DNA from: Trichomonas tenax
Taxonomy: Eukaryota > Parabasalia > Trichomonadida > Trichomonadidae
DNA length: 18,838 nt
Assembly: GCA_023091735.1 (NCBI GenBank)
Contig: JALKBU010000994.1
Coordinates: forward strand, 1-18,838
Direction of reading: 5' to 3'
Positions 1 through 9,117 of this stretch are shown piece by piece (the first letter of the stretch is position 1; each line of letters begins with the position of its first letter). Made by a program: the position numbers and the translations under genes. A model generated the notes under the pieces. It was not told the DNA's origin. It saw nothing but the letters and a program-made list of their open reading frames with translations, and did no database searches.

Positions 1-134
1 ACAAAGATATTTATGATACTTTTTATAAAGGTGACAATTTGCCCGCGCAAAAAGTGACAGTTTATTCATGAAAAGTGACTTTAAGGTTCCTCTGTCACTT
101 TTTGGTGTTCACTTTTGTCATAGACTCACAAAAC
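1..134. repeat. Right end of a terminal-inverted-repeat element, cut by the window edge
   Basis: This stretch is dense in GTGACA/TGTCAC words and ends with GAGTC/GACTC-type sequence followed by CACAAAAC. Read on the reverse strand, its outer end begins GTTTTG, then TGAGTCTATGAC, and resembles the terminal inverted repeat of the complete element at 1124-2251 (GTTTTGCGTGTCAATGAGTCAC). It is therefore probably the right terminus of a second, diverged member of the same family whose body lies left of the window. The assignment rests on a short, imperfect match. No coding sequence is visible. Confidence 0.45.
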
Positions 135-137
135 CAA

Positions 138-1120
138 TGCTAGGTTTGAATCCAGTTATGATCATTTTTTCACTTTTTTTAGAAACATCATGCATTTTAT
201 GAACATGCATTATTATTCTAGTTAATGAATGGATGTATATGCATTTGCATTGTTCAGGAGCATTGTTTTCTGCCATCCAAACAGACCTAACCCAATGAAT
301 AAAATCAAATTATTGGAAGTTCATTTATGAGTTAACTGATATTTTGCTAATACTTATGTACAAAATGAAGCCTTCAATAGTTCTCGATGTCTTCTATTAA
401 TGTAATTCGAAGTATAACCAAAATGTATTCTATGAATAGAAGAGGTAAATATAATATCTAAAAAAAATATATTAACTTGTCACTATTATTATTCTATATG
501 AATAGAGTAAAATATTAAAGAATCAATTTTCGATTTTATGCTATTTCGAGATTATCGGAAATCCCTCAATATCTTCCAATTGATATATGCATTCTTCACA
601 TAACAAGGATCATATTTATCAACTTTTTGAATTACCTTCCAGACCAAATTTCCTGCTTCCAAAACATCACTTTTCATTCAATTTTGCTCACTTTTCTGGA
701 AATTCTTGGCTGGAAATTTACAGGGAAAATATGACAATCACAATGAAGATGGTGAAATTGCGCGAAAACACAGTGCTCTTAAATCTATAACGAGCTGCTG
801 ATTTAAAAACATGAAAACTCATGAATTTTTGTCCAGTAAATAATTTATTTGACAAAAAACGATAAAAAGAATGTTATTTTGTCTGGAAGATTGCAAAAAT
901 GGAAATCAGGAAAATTCCAAAATATCTTCCAGATTTACATCCCTAAATATTTTACTAAAAATGAAATTATGTAAAAAATAAATAATAAATACATAATACA
1001 TAATAGATGCTGAATATAATTTTATCATTACCATAGGCAATTTTGATTTTTCGATTTCAAAAAAATCATGAACAATGAATGATATTCCCATTAAAACAAA
1101 CTAATTGGACTACTGATCAT
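138..1120. other. Gene-free AT-rich spacer
   Basis: About 980 bp between two related inverted-repeat elements. Short open frames occur (for example 587-790 plus and 906-1091 minus), but they have no recognisable domain, no initiator-like sequence close to the ATG and a low-complexity composition. CTTCCAGA/TCTGGAAG words recur on both strands between about 570 and 935, but I could not resolve them into a defined repeat. I see no gene here. Confidence 0.6.
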
Positions 1121-1123
1121 AAT

Positions 1124-2251
1124 GTTTTGCGTGTCAATGAGTCACTTTGTAAAGTGTCAGATTTTTAAAAAGGTGACATTTGATGTAAAGTGAAAAAATG
1201 TCAAAAATTAATAAAGGGGGAATATCTATTTTAATTTGATGTGACATTAAAAAGGAGATTTCGTGCTTTTTTGCTGCTTTGTGCAACTACACCACACCAT
1301 GTAGCTGCACGCAGCAGCAAAAATGGACGGAAAGCACGTATGAAAAAAAGTATTGTATTGAAATAATTATCGACACAAGCCGATGTTTTTACTTTTTTAG
1401 CTGGTGAAACCTTAGAATCACACAGATTTAAGACAATCACCAGCTAAAAGAGGCAAAAAAGGCTTCATCCTCGATTATAATACTAAGAAAAAAAAAGCGT
1501 GCCATTCGTCCATTTTTGTTGATGTGAACAACCTCATTGTAAATAGTGGTTGCACATAACAGCAAAAATGAATGAAAGCACGCTTTTTATTTCGAATTAT
1601 ATATCGAGAACAAAATCATATTTTTTTTGATTCTTTAGCTAGTGAAAGTCTGAGACACACGGAGTTCTAAGGTTTTACAAACTAAAGGAGCAAAAAACAT
1701 CGACTGCACCGAGATAACATCGGTTTTTTCAAGCTTTGCTTTTTGTCCATCTTTGATACTGTGTGCAGCTATCACGTGTGTGGTAGATGCACACAGCATC
1801 AAAGATGGACAAAAAGCAAAATATTTTTGTGAATCGAAGTTATCTCGGCAATAAAACCGAGATCCCTCGCTTCTTTAGCAGATATTGCCTAAACTTCATG
1901 TTCTACTAAGGATTCACTTGCTAAAGAAGCGAGAAATCTCTGTTTGCATCGAAATAATTTTGATGCATAGCTTTCTTCTTAAAAATGCTTTTCGTCCAGC
2001 TTTGCTGCTGCGCGCAGCCACGGCGTATGGTATAGTTGCACATAGCAACAAAAATAGACGAATAGCATGCGTTTTAATTCAAATTTAAATACTCACCCCT
2101 CTAATTTCTAATATGACGCATACACTTTTATTTGGTAAATATTATTTTACTTGACAAAATGAATTTATATTAATCGTTTTTTTGACTATTTTTCAAAACC
2201 AAAAATCTGACAATCTAACACTTTACTGAGTGACTCATTGACACCCAAAAC
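1124..2251. mobile_element. Non-autonomous ~1.13-kb foldback/MITE-like element with long inverted termini
   Basis: The left end starts GTTTTGCGTGTCAATGAGTC. The right end, read on the reverse strand, starts GTTTTGGGTGTCAATGAGTC, and both continue with similar sequence (GTAAAGTG, then TCAGATTTTT, then AAAATGTCAAAAA-like). Similarity decays gradually inward over roughly 100 bp or more. The trinucleotide AAT flanks both ends (1121-1123 and 2252-2254), a candidate 3-bp target-site duplication. The element has no credible transposase gene. Its interior is an array of palindromes described separately. It is probably mobilised by an enzyme encoded elsewhere. The family is not one I recognise. Confidence 0.7.
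1258..2070. repeat. Array of alternating large palindromes, period ~240 bp
   Basis: Four copies of palindrome type A (about 80-100 bp each) have arms around GTCCATYTTTGCTGCTGTG / CAGCAAARATGGAC; the right-arm AGCAAAAATGGAC-like segments sit near 1313, 1559, 1795 and 2045. Between them lie three copies of palindrome type B (about 60-65 bp), with arms TTTAGCTGGTGA / TCACCAGCTAAA or variants, near 1396-1450, 1633-1695 and 1871-1933. Copies have diverged strongly, yet the two arms within each copy stay complementary; copy A3 (about 1731-1823) is almost perfect. CCGAGATAACATCGG near 1710 and its inverse near 1838 add a further inverted pair. Confidence 0.8.
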
Positions 2252-2254
2252 AAT

Positions 2255-3137
2255 AGAAACAACATACAACGCTTAAATATTTCAACATTTTCAAAAAAGT
2301 GAAAAATTCATTTTCATAAAATGAATTGATAAGCTAGTTATAGATTTGATTATAAAGGTAGAAGTATTTACTCAAAGAAAAAGAACAAAATTTTATAAAA
2401 ACATTATGAATAAAATCTAGAATAGAGATATTGATAGTTTTATACCTGTAATTGAACCGAACTACCGATGTTAATTACATGGATTTCTATAAATATGCAT
2501 AAATCATCGTTAAATGTGGAGATAATAATCGGATCTCAAAAACCCTCTGTAGCTGCCCTTAGCAAATTTGTGATTGATCAGCGAAATGTTATTAGCAGCA
2601 GTGTGTAGAAGATGGAGCCAAAAAATTGGCAAAATTTTGTGGTACAAATTTCGAATTTTAACATGTAGGTTTCAAGACGGATTCCGACGCCAGATACTCT
2701 TGTAGAAAGCCACTGGTAACGCCAAGGCCAGAAACTAACAAAGTCTAAAAAGGGCAATATCTTTGCAATAACTTTAGTCCAGAGCACCTAAATAGGTTAC
2801 ATGATAAATTCGCTGAGTTATATTTTTAATTGTGCCATATAGAAAAGTCGAGTTTTGAATCCTCACCGAGATAACAAAACTAAACTTCGACCGAGGCCAA
2901 AAAAGTGAGATTTTCAATAACGTACATTCTGCCACAGGACCTTTAACTCCATTATTCAAATGACAAATTCCAGTGGTTATTCCTAATTGAGTTTATCTGG
3001 AAAAAGGGTACTTAATTCCGTTAAACTACTTTATTCAGATAAAGTCCACTATATTGTCTTTCAAAAAATTGAAGATAAAATCATAATTGAAGTCAAAATT
3101 TAGTCAAACATACAGAGAAAATACTATAAGTTACAAG
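2255..3137. other. Gene-free region, possibly an old repeat relic
   Basis: No convincing gene. Between about 2560 and 2960 the base composition is more even than in the flanks, and two short minus-strand frames (2578-2787 and 2774-2959) overlap by 14 bp. Neither shows a recognisable domain. The change of composition suggests a degraded dispersed repeat or transposon fragment, but I cannot name a family. Confidence 0.4.
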
Positions 3138-3653
3138 CTATTGGAAAAACCCATTGAGAGAAATCGGTTTTGTCAAGAATTCTTTTTCTAAAATTTGATA
3201 TTCTTTTCTGAGATTCTCATTCTCTTTTGGAGTGTAATCGCCAGATAGTGCATCAGATATGATTTCCAGAGCTTCAATAATTTCGGGTGAATTAGAATAA
3301 TTCGAGAAAAACGAAGAATGACTTTGACTCATCAAAGTTGGCTGCGCGGTTTGCGGTATTGGCCTTGCATTATTTTTCTGGTAAGAAACAATTGCTCTCG
3401 CTAATTCTTTGCTTTCATATTGTTGTAATTTTATTTCTGTCTCTTTTTTCTTCTTCTGGAGGTCAACAAGTTGGCGTTTCATTATTTGAAAGTTGCCTTT
3501 GTTCTTAATATTTTTAATATCAGTTTGCAAATTCGTGATTTTTTGATTGATATCCTTCAAATCTTTCGCTAAAACTTCATTATTGAATTCGTTTTCGTCG
3601 AAAATTTTGTCGGTGAAAGTTTCCGCCGTTAATTCCGTGAATAACTTTGCCAT
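3138..3653 (-). CDS. Small coiled-coil protein of unknown function (171 aa)
   Basis: The open frame extends upstream to a GTG at 3662, but in a eukaryote the first ATG, at 3653, is the likely start (protein begins MAKLFTEL). Residues about 25-85 are a charged, Leu/Ile/Lys-rich coiled-coil region (NQKITNLQTDIKNIKN, then QLVDLQKKKKETEIKLQQYE). A Ser/Pro/Asn/Gln-rich linker follows at about 90-125, then a second helical acidic segment (EIIEALEIISDAL and beyond). There is no signal peptide or membrane segment and no named domain that I recognise. The initiator-like TCACT lies directly before the ATG, so a real gene is likely. A cytoskeletal or trafficking adaptor would be a guess. A TAAA signal lies about 37 nt after the TAG stop. 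Confidence 0.7.
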   Translation of the reverse strand: MAKLFTELTAETFTDKIFDENEFNNEVLAKDLKDINQKITNLQTDIKNIKNKGNFQIMKRQLVDLQKKKKETEIKLQQYESKELARAIVSYQKNNARPIPQTAQPTLMSQSHSSFFSNYSNSPEIIEALEIISDALSGDYTPKENENLRKEYQILEKEFLTKPISLNGFFQ

Positions 3654-3673
3654 CAGTGACACTTTTTATCATA
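3654..3673 (-). promoter_or_regulatory. Core promoter with TCA initiator of the 171-aa gene
   Basis: Reading towards the gene, the sequence is TATGATAAAAAGTGTCACTG then ATG. TCACT fits the trichomonad initiator TCA(+1)Y(W), giving a leader of only about 4 nt. The upstream TATRATAAAAAGTGTC block is nearly identical to one 30-45 bp before the phosphodiesterase ATG (7350-7365). Confidence 0.5.
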
Positions 3674-4085
3674 ATGTTAGCATTTTTTTAAGAAATGATT
3701 TTGGAGAAAATGCACTTAACAACCATATTACAATGGAAGAGTATTGACTTAATTCAATAATATTTTCATCAAATATTCAAACATGAAAAATTTTTCTTAT
3801 ATGGATTGTTTTAATCTGATACAAACCCCGTAATATATAGCAGTAGCTCTAAAAATAAATTTCGCTGTGAACATACAATAGAATCATTCCATTCTGTTTA
3901 ATTCAGATATTTATTTGCTAAAGTTCATGAAGAATATGCATTCGCTGCTTTATATTCACTTGCAATATGTGCTTCAATAAATTTTCAATTCTATTACTGT
4001 TTTTAAACGAATTTTCATCTAAAATCTGGAAATGATTAATATAATCAAAACAATTAATTTACTAACATAAAAATAAACATACAAA
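3674..4085. other. Intergenic spacer, AT-rich
   Basis: About 410 bp between the 3' end of the phosphodiesterase gene and the promoter of the 171-aa gene. It holds a TAAA poly(A)-type signal for the phosphodiesterase about 26 nt after its stop (minus-strand TAAA at 4057-4060). Nothing else recognisable is seen. Confidence 0.6.
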
Positions 4086-7000
4086 TTATTTCGGCGCAGT
4101 CTGTCCTGCGAGTTCTTTCCAGACTTCGAGATTTGATTTTACAGAATTGTGATTGACTTCCAATTGAGTGAAAAGTCTTGCAACAACTTGATAAAGTGGA
4201 AGGCAAACGAAGTTATAGAAACCAATCTGCGATTTAGGCTTATCAGAGTTCAGTCTGTCATTTAGAGGCGACGTGAGACCAATTCCGAGAGATTTCTCGT
4301 TATCTCCTTGTCTGAAGAACTCCTCGCAAAGGATATCACACCATTTGTCGGCAAGTTGGAATGGCCTTGATACATTAGATATATCTCCGACCTTTAAAAG
4401 AAGTTTCATTGCTAAAATTCTGTGTTCTAGTTTGTTAATGTCGAATTCAGCCTTGTCAACAATTTCTGACGTTTCTTTAACAAGTTTGAAGTGATTAGCC
4501 ATATCAGTAGCTAATATGAGCTGAATGATCTTTGTCCAAAGAGCTCTCTGGTTCTCTAAGTCGATGTTATGGAATAGGTTGAACTCTTCTTTTGTAAGTA
4601 GAGAAATTGCAACCGTGCAGTGATGCGTTTCCATGACAGACTGATCTTTGAACAAAATGCCAAGCGGAGTCTCAGCTTTAACATTATAGATGTTATTTAA
4701 GCCCTCATGTCCTGCATCATGACAAACAGCTGCAACAAACAATGATAACATTTCTAATGGTGTAAAAACTTTTTCAAGTTCCGCAGTGGATATTTCATAA
4801 GCTAAATATTGGCAAACATCGACGCAATGCATCCAGTTGTGATAAGGTACATTATTATATTTCTCTCTAATGGCATAAATGAACCTGAAGAATACTTCAT
4901 TTGGTATCTTGAACTCTTCAAGCAAATTGAATTTGTTGAAAAGATAAAAAAGAATCTTAATGTGCCCAACACCTTTGTAATCAGGAGAGAAGAAATTTAA
5001 ACTTGAAACCATCTTCTTTTGCTCTTCTGTTAATATGAGTTTAGCTGGGCATGTGAATTTAGTTCGCTCTGCGTCCGACATATATTTAGGAAGTTCTGCT
5101 GCGCTAGAGCCAATCTCAGCAATTGATTTAAGTCGCTGGTTTTCTAAGGAAACTGCAGCGAAGGCCGCAAAGCTTCGCAAAAGTTTTTCATCATCCTCAT
5201 CGAAATCTCCGTGTTTCTTGTTGACCATTTCGACAGCACCTAATACAGTACCAGATTGCGATATAATCGGAGCAACAAGAAGGCGCTCTGATTTGAATCC
5301 GTTCTCGATATCAATTGTTCTATTGAACCTGGGGTCTTCATAGCAGTTGTTACATCTAATGACTTCTCTAGCTTTGATAGATGCTGCTGCAAGACCAGTT
5401 GTTAGAGGAAGCGTTGCTGGCATCTTTCCACCATCGACTAAGAATGAAGTAAGACAGTTTGCTGGTTCATCAAGAATTAGAACTGAAACACATTCAGCAT
5501 CAATTGTATTTCTTGCATTTTTGATGATATCTCCAAGAATGCACTGAATGGATTCTGATCCAGACAATGAGAAAGAAACATCAAAGAAAGAATGCAATTG
5601 TTGTGACATTTCAACTGAATTCTGGTACAAACGTGCATTTTCAAGTGAAATACCGCAGAAAACGTTGAAGATCTTTATCATGTGAGCGTCCCATTCAGTG
5701 AACATACATCCAATTTTATTGACCATTTCTGTAACACCAATAACTTCACCTCTATTGTTAATGATAGGAACACTCAAAATATTCTTAGTTCTGTAACCTG
5801 TCTCGAGATCAGTGGATGAATCGAAGTCCGGATCGGCATAAGCATCATCAATAAATGCCGTCGTTTTTTCTCTGACAGTACGACCTGCAATGCTTTTATC
5901 GATTGGTGTAACAATTGCGTTAGCAAGGCCGTGCTGGAATGATGTAATAAGATGATCACGTTTCTCATTGACAAGGAATAATGAACATCTATCACTTTTA
6001 GTTAAGCTTCTTCCTTTCTCCATGATTGCTTCAGTAAGTTTTCCTATATCGAGCTGCCTTGACAGAACTTCTGCAACTTCGAGAAGTGCTGAGAGTCCTT
6101 GACTCCTATCATTCGATTGAATCAATTCTTCGCTCATTGATGTAAATCGATCAGCATTGGTAATAGAAAATGAAGAGAACACAGTTAATTTCTGGAACAC
6201 AATTACATCACTAGTCTTGAAGACCATAGCAGTTCTGGGACCTCTTAAAACATAAACAAGTACATTCGTTCCTCTGACTGGATTGACTAATATTGGCTCA
6301 TCAATTGGGCCATCGACTTTCTCGTTATATGAAGGATGCAATTTGGTTGTTCCACAATTGAGTGGCATAAAAGATGTACAAACAGAACCAACAATTCCAG
6401 CTTCATTTGGTGTTAAAACAATGTTTGTTCCATACATCGAAATTCTGTTCTTCTGAGGTTCGTACTTCCATATTTCAGCAGCTCTACACTCGAAGTAGTC
6501 CTTAAACACATTGATTGTTTCCTTTAGAAGCTGATTGAACGGTCTAAGCTGAACTAAATCGAGAAGTATTTTTTCGTGAAGAGGAGGAGTGATGATGAAC
6601 TTCGAAAATGTTTTGAATTTGATTGCAAACTGATTCACGAACAGTTCTTCGTCTGATGTGAACTCTGGTGACACCATTGAACGCGTTACTTGGACAACGG
6701 CAACTAATTCGCCGCGATAATCCCAAAGTGGGAAAGCCATCATTGGGCAATCATCAGGTGCAAACTTGATGTCTACTCGTTTGCTAAATGCCGGATGATT
6801 GTGTGGGGAATTAGTTCTTATGATAGATTTCGTGAAAAATGCTGAACTCGCAATACTTTCTGTTCTAGGTACGACAACTTGGTACGTAGGTGAATAAAGA
6901 AGCTGTAATTCAGCCACATTTTCCCAATAAACAGTAGTTTCGCCACCGAAATGTTGTGTAATGAATTTTTCTGTTGCTTCATGTACTGATGTGTTTGATG

Positions 7001-7319
7001 CTTCAAGGATATACAAGTCGAGTTGTTCTTTCGATATAGAGACGGCAAATGGTATCATTGATGAATGAATTGGTGTTTTTTCTTCCTTTAACACTGTAGA
7101 CTCTTGCGGATTGACAATCTCAGGTGAGTTTTCTTCGATTATTTCCTTTTCTTTGTGAGAACTCGGTCTATTTGTTCCTGAAGAATTCGAATGTATCATT
7201 TCTGGCGGTTTTGAAGGTGCAACAACGAAGTGTTGGTATTTTTCGAAAGGAACATCAGACTTTTGACCTGTTTTGGTTAATCGAGGAAGTGTACCCGTGT
7301 TTTTTCCATTGTTTTTCAT
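4086..7319 (-). CDS. Cyclic nucleotide phosphodiesterase (class I) with tandem GAF domains
   Basis: The chosen start is the ATG at 7319 (1077 aa); the frame also opens from a TTG at 7331. The first ~75 residues are Ser/Thr/Pro-rich and probably disordered. Two divergent GAF-like regions (about 95-240 and 255-395) precede two clearer GAF domains (about 405-560 and 570-725). The last GAF has an NKFDE-type signature at N700 (NKKHGDFDEDDE); the third has a weaker form at N534. The catalytic domain covers about 765-1065 with HNWMH (H827, H831), HDAGH (H867, D868), D979 in GDISN and the nucleotide-binding Gln (Q1031) in SQIGF. All metal ligands and the proton-donor His are present, so it should hydrolyse cAMP and/or cGMP. 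Family knowledge suggests the GAFs sense cyclic nucleotides or dimerise. Specificity cannot be read here. No membrane segment was seen. Confidence 0.93.
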   Translation of the reverse strand: MKNNGKNTGTLPRLTKTGQKSDVPFEKYQHFVVAPSKPPEMIHSNSSGTNRPSSHKEKEIIEENSPEIVNPQESTVLKEEKTPIHSSMIPFAVSISKEQLDLYILEASNTSVHEATEKFITQHFGGETTVYWENVAELQLLYSPTYQVVVPRTESIASSAFFTKSIIRTNSPHNHPAFSKRVDIKFAPDDCPMMAFPLWDYRGELVAVVQVTRSMVSPEFTSDEELFVNQFAIKFKTFSKFIITPPLHEKILLDLVQLRPFNQLLKETINVFKDYFECRAAEIWKYEPQKNRISMYGTNIVLTPNEAGIVGSVCTSFMPLNCGTTKLHPSYNEKVDGPIDEPILVNPVRGTNVLVYVLRGPRTAMVFKTSDVIVFQKLTVFSSFSITNADRFTSMSEELIQSNDRSQGLSALLEVAEVLSRQLDIGKLTEAIMEKGRSLTKSDRCSLFLVNEKRDHLITSFQHGLANAIVTPIDKSIAGRTVREKTTAFIDDAYADPDFDSSTDLETGYRTKNILSVPIINNRGEVIGVTEMVNKIGCMFTEWDAHMIKIFNVFCGISLENARLYQNSVEMSQQLHSFFDVSFSLSGSESIQCILGDIIKNARNTIDAECVSVLILDEPANCLTSFLVDGGKMPATLPLTTGLAAASIKAREVIRCNNCYEDPRFNRTIDIENGFKSERLLVAPIISQSGTVLGAVEMVNKKHGDFDEDDEKLLRSFAAFAAVSLENQRLKSIAEIGSSAAELPKYMSDAERTKFTCPAKLILTEEQKKMVSSLNFFSPDYKGVGHIKILFYLFNKFNLLEEFKIPNEVFFRFIYAIREKYNNVPYHNWMHCVDVCQYLAYEISTAELEKVFTPLEMLSLFVAAVCHDAGHEGLNNIYNVKAETPLGILFKDQSVMETHHCTVAISLLTKEEFNLFHNIDLENQRALWTKIIQLILATDMANHFKLVKETSEIVDKAEFDINKLEHRILAMKLLLKVGDISNVSRPFQLADKWCDILCEEFFRQGDNEKSLGIGLTSPLNDRLNSDKPKSQIGFYNFVCLPLYQVVARLFTQLEVNHNSVKSNLEVWKELAGQTAPK

Positions 7320-7705
7320 AATTCTGAACAATTTCTTCGTTTTTTAGTCGACACTTTTTATTATATTTTACACGGCATTTGACATAATAAATACTTGAAT
7401 TTAATTCATTTACATGCCATATTTTGAGCTTTTTAACATTTACACGTCAAAAGAATTTATATTTTTATTTGTTTAAATGTTTAAACAAAACAATTTAATT
7501 TCCTTTATATGGCAAAATACCTATCTTGCAATGAAATTTTATAAATAGTCATAAATATACTGGCGATTCACTTTTTGTAATATAATACTGGTAAAAATAT
7601 GAAATATATTGAAAAGATATTTTGAATTTGATGAAAAAATAGGTGTAAATAGTCTCAAGTTGTTCCATATGAAGTAAAAATGAAACCTTAATTTCATTCT
7701 TACTG
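7320..7705. promoter_or_regulatory. Bidirectional promoter region between phosphodiesterase and glycosyltransferase genes
   Basis: The 386-bp divergent spacer serves two genes. On the phosphodiesterase side there is TCAGAATT directly before the ATG (a possible but non-canonical initiator) and the TATAATAAAAAGTGTC block at 7350-7365. Three copies of a TTTACAYGNCA motif lie at 7366-7380, 7407-7425 and 7437-7452, with a weaker version at about 7505-7516. The same motif occurs upstream of VPS25 and of the 860-aa gene. Confidence 0.5.
7694..7705 (+). promoter_or_regulatory. Initiator (TCA type) of the glycosyltransferase gene
   Basis: TCATTCTTACTG directly precedes the ATG at 7706. It fits the trichomonad initiator TCA(+1)Y(W) well, with the +1 A at 7696 and a 10-nt leader, typical of trichomonad mRNAs. 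The match supports the chosen start codon. Confidence 0.6.
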
Positions 7706-8968
7706 ATGGATGAACAAGAAGATGTTGAGAATCAATCAACAAAGAAAAGCGAGGGTTTCCTCAAGAAATGGGTTCCAAGCGTTTTTCCTGCGAAAGAGAT
7801 ACCCAAAGACTTCTGGAAGTTTGATTCTCACGATAAAAGAATGATTGCTATTCAGGTATTAATCGAATTTGTAATTTGGGGACTCACATCTTGTTCAGGT
7901 GACATAATGGCATTCATGTGTTACTGGGATGGACCAAATTACGTTTACGCAGCAAAAACGAATTATAATATTCCGAAAGATAATCCATGGACGCGAACTT
8001 TTAAGTATCCACCGTATTACTTTGCATGCCATCTTCCAGGTTATCCACTTTTAATCAAAGTTCTTTCAATTTTATGTTTTAACACATATTGGCTAGGTTA
8101 TATTTTATCAATGCTATTCGGATCATCAATGATATCGTACGTATTTAGAAGACTACTTATTATATACGACTGTGTCGTTGATCCTACATATTCGGCATAT
8201 TTATTACACATGATCCCACTTCGTTTCACTCTTTACAAAGCTGTTGGAGCGAGCGAACCGTTATTCCTTATATATTGTTACTTATCATTGATATTTTTCA
8301 AAACAGATCAAATGTTTTTCCTTTTACTATCGATGTGGGGTGCTTGCATCACAAGAATCGAAGGAATGGCAATAGTTGGCACCGTTGGTTTATCATATTT
8401 GATAAGGTTTGATATATTGCGTGCAATGTTTTGCTCATTGGGATTTTTAGGAACTTTCTTTGTTGCTGAGCTCCACCATATACGATTTAACTCATACACA
8501 GCATATTTAGACTTCAATAAGAATACAGCGGGTTTGCTACGTTTTCCTTTGTATTCATTTATTATTCCGTGCGGATACCATAACTTTGTGATTCAAAGTC
8601 ACATGTTATTTTCTATCATAACGCCTCTTCTTGCTGGAGCATTAGTTTTATACACTGTTGCTGTACCTCTCGCTATATTCTGTACAGTTTATATCGTGTA
8701 CATCACCGTTCTTTTCCACTTAGACTTGTCCAGGTATAGTTTACCAGGATATATTTTGGCTGTTATTATCGGATTTGATCCGATTTTGAGCTCTCCTATC
8801 TTCAAGCAAAGGATGATTTACGTTGTTCCTTTCCTTGTTATGATTATGATAATTTATTGGTATTGCCAGATTAACTCCAACAAAGCAATTCAGTTATTTT
8901 TGCTTGAAGTTTTGAATCCGAAGAAATATCACTTCAATGAGGAAGATTATCACTTTGTTCAGCACTAA
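7706..8968 (+). CDS. PIG-V-like GT-C membrane glycosyltransferase (420 aa)
   Basis: A multi-pass membrane protein starting at the ATG next to a good initiator. After a ~45-residue charged cytosolic N-terminus and a first hydrophobic helix, a lumenal-type loop carries YWDGPNY with D75, the acidic residue expected in GT-C enzymes. Further PIG-V/mannosyltransferase-like motifs are HLPGYPLL (about residue 110), GASEP (181-185), TRIEG (216-220) and RYSLPGY (343-349). About ten hydrophobic segments follow, and the C-terminus is cytosolic and charged. The likely reaction is transfer of mannose or another hexose from a dolichol-phosphate donor in the ER to a glycolipid, as PIG-V does in GPI synthesis. 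Trichomonads are thought to have a reduced GPI pathway, so the acceptor may instead be a surface lipoglycan. It is convergent with VPS25 (149 bp apart). Confidence 0.65.
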   Translation: MDEQEDVENQSTKKSEGFLKKWVPSVFPAKEIPKDFWKFDSHDKRMIAIQVLIEFVIWGLTSCSGDIMAFMCYWDGPNYVYAAKTNYNIPKDNPWTRTFKYPPYYFACHLPGYPLLIKVLSILCFNTYWLGYILSMLFGSSMISYVFRRLLIIYDCVVDPTYSAYLLHMIPLRFTLYKAVGASEPLFLIYCYLSLIFFKTDQMFFLLLSMWGACITRIEGMAIVGTVGLSYLIRFDILRAMFCSLGFLGTFFVAELHHIRFNSYTAYLDFNKNTAGLLRFPLYSFIIPCGYHNFVIQSHMLFSIITPLLAGALVLYTVAVPLAIFCTVYIVYITVLFHLDLSRYSLPGYILAVIIGFDPILSSPIFKQRMIYVVPFLVMIMIIYWYCQINSNKAIQLFLLEVLNPKKYHFNEEDYHFVQH

Positions 8969-8977
8969 TTTGTTTAT

Positions 8978-8981
8978 TAAA
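8978..8981 (+). terminator. Putative TAAA poly(A) signal of the glycosyltransferase gene
   Basis: TAAA occurs 10 nt after the TAA stop in TTTATTAAATAG. Short UAAA signals at or just after the stop codon are the known trichomonad polyadenylation signal. The sequence is short and AT-rich, so it could match by chance. Confidence 0.4.
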
Positions 8982-9117
8982 TAGATGTTATATTAATATA
9001 ATGATGGTTTTGAAGTATTATCGCAAGAATTTGCAATTGAATTTATGAAAATTAGATAATTTAGGTATTATTTAAAAAAGTACTTGTTTACAAAAAGTTG
9101 GTTTGTTCCGCATACAG

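Noticed and set aside
136..160. AGGTTTGAATCCAG as a tRNA T-arm
   Set aside because: No matching acceptor, D-arm or anticodon arm could be built around it.
587..790. 67-codon plus-strand ORF
   Set aside because: No domain, no initiator-like sequence near the ATG, low-complexity AT-rich composition.
1231..2088. Short frames on opposite strands sharing an RP-LLLRAAT peptide
   Set aside because: The shared peptide arises because both frames read the same palindromic A-type repeat in opposite directions; there is no sign of coding selection.
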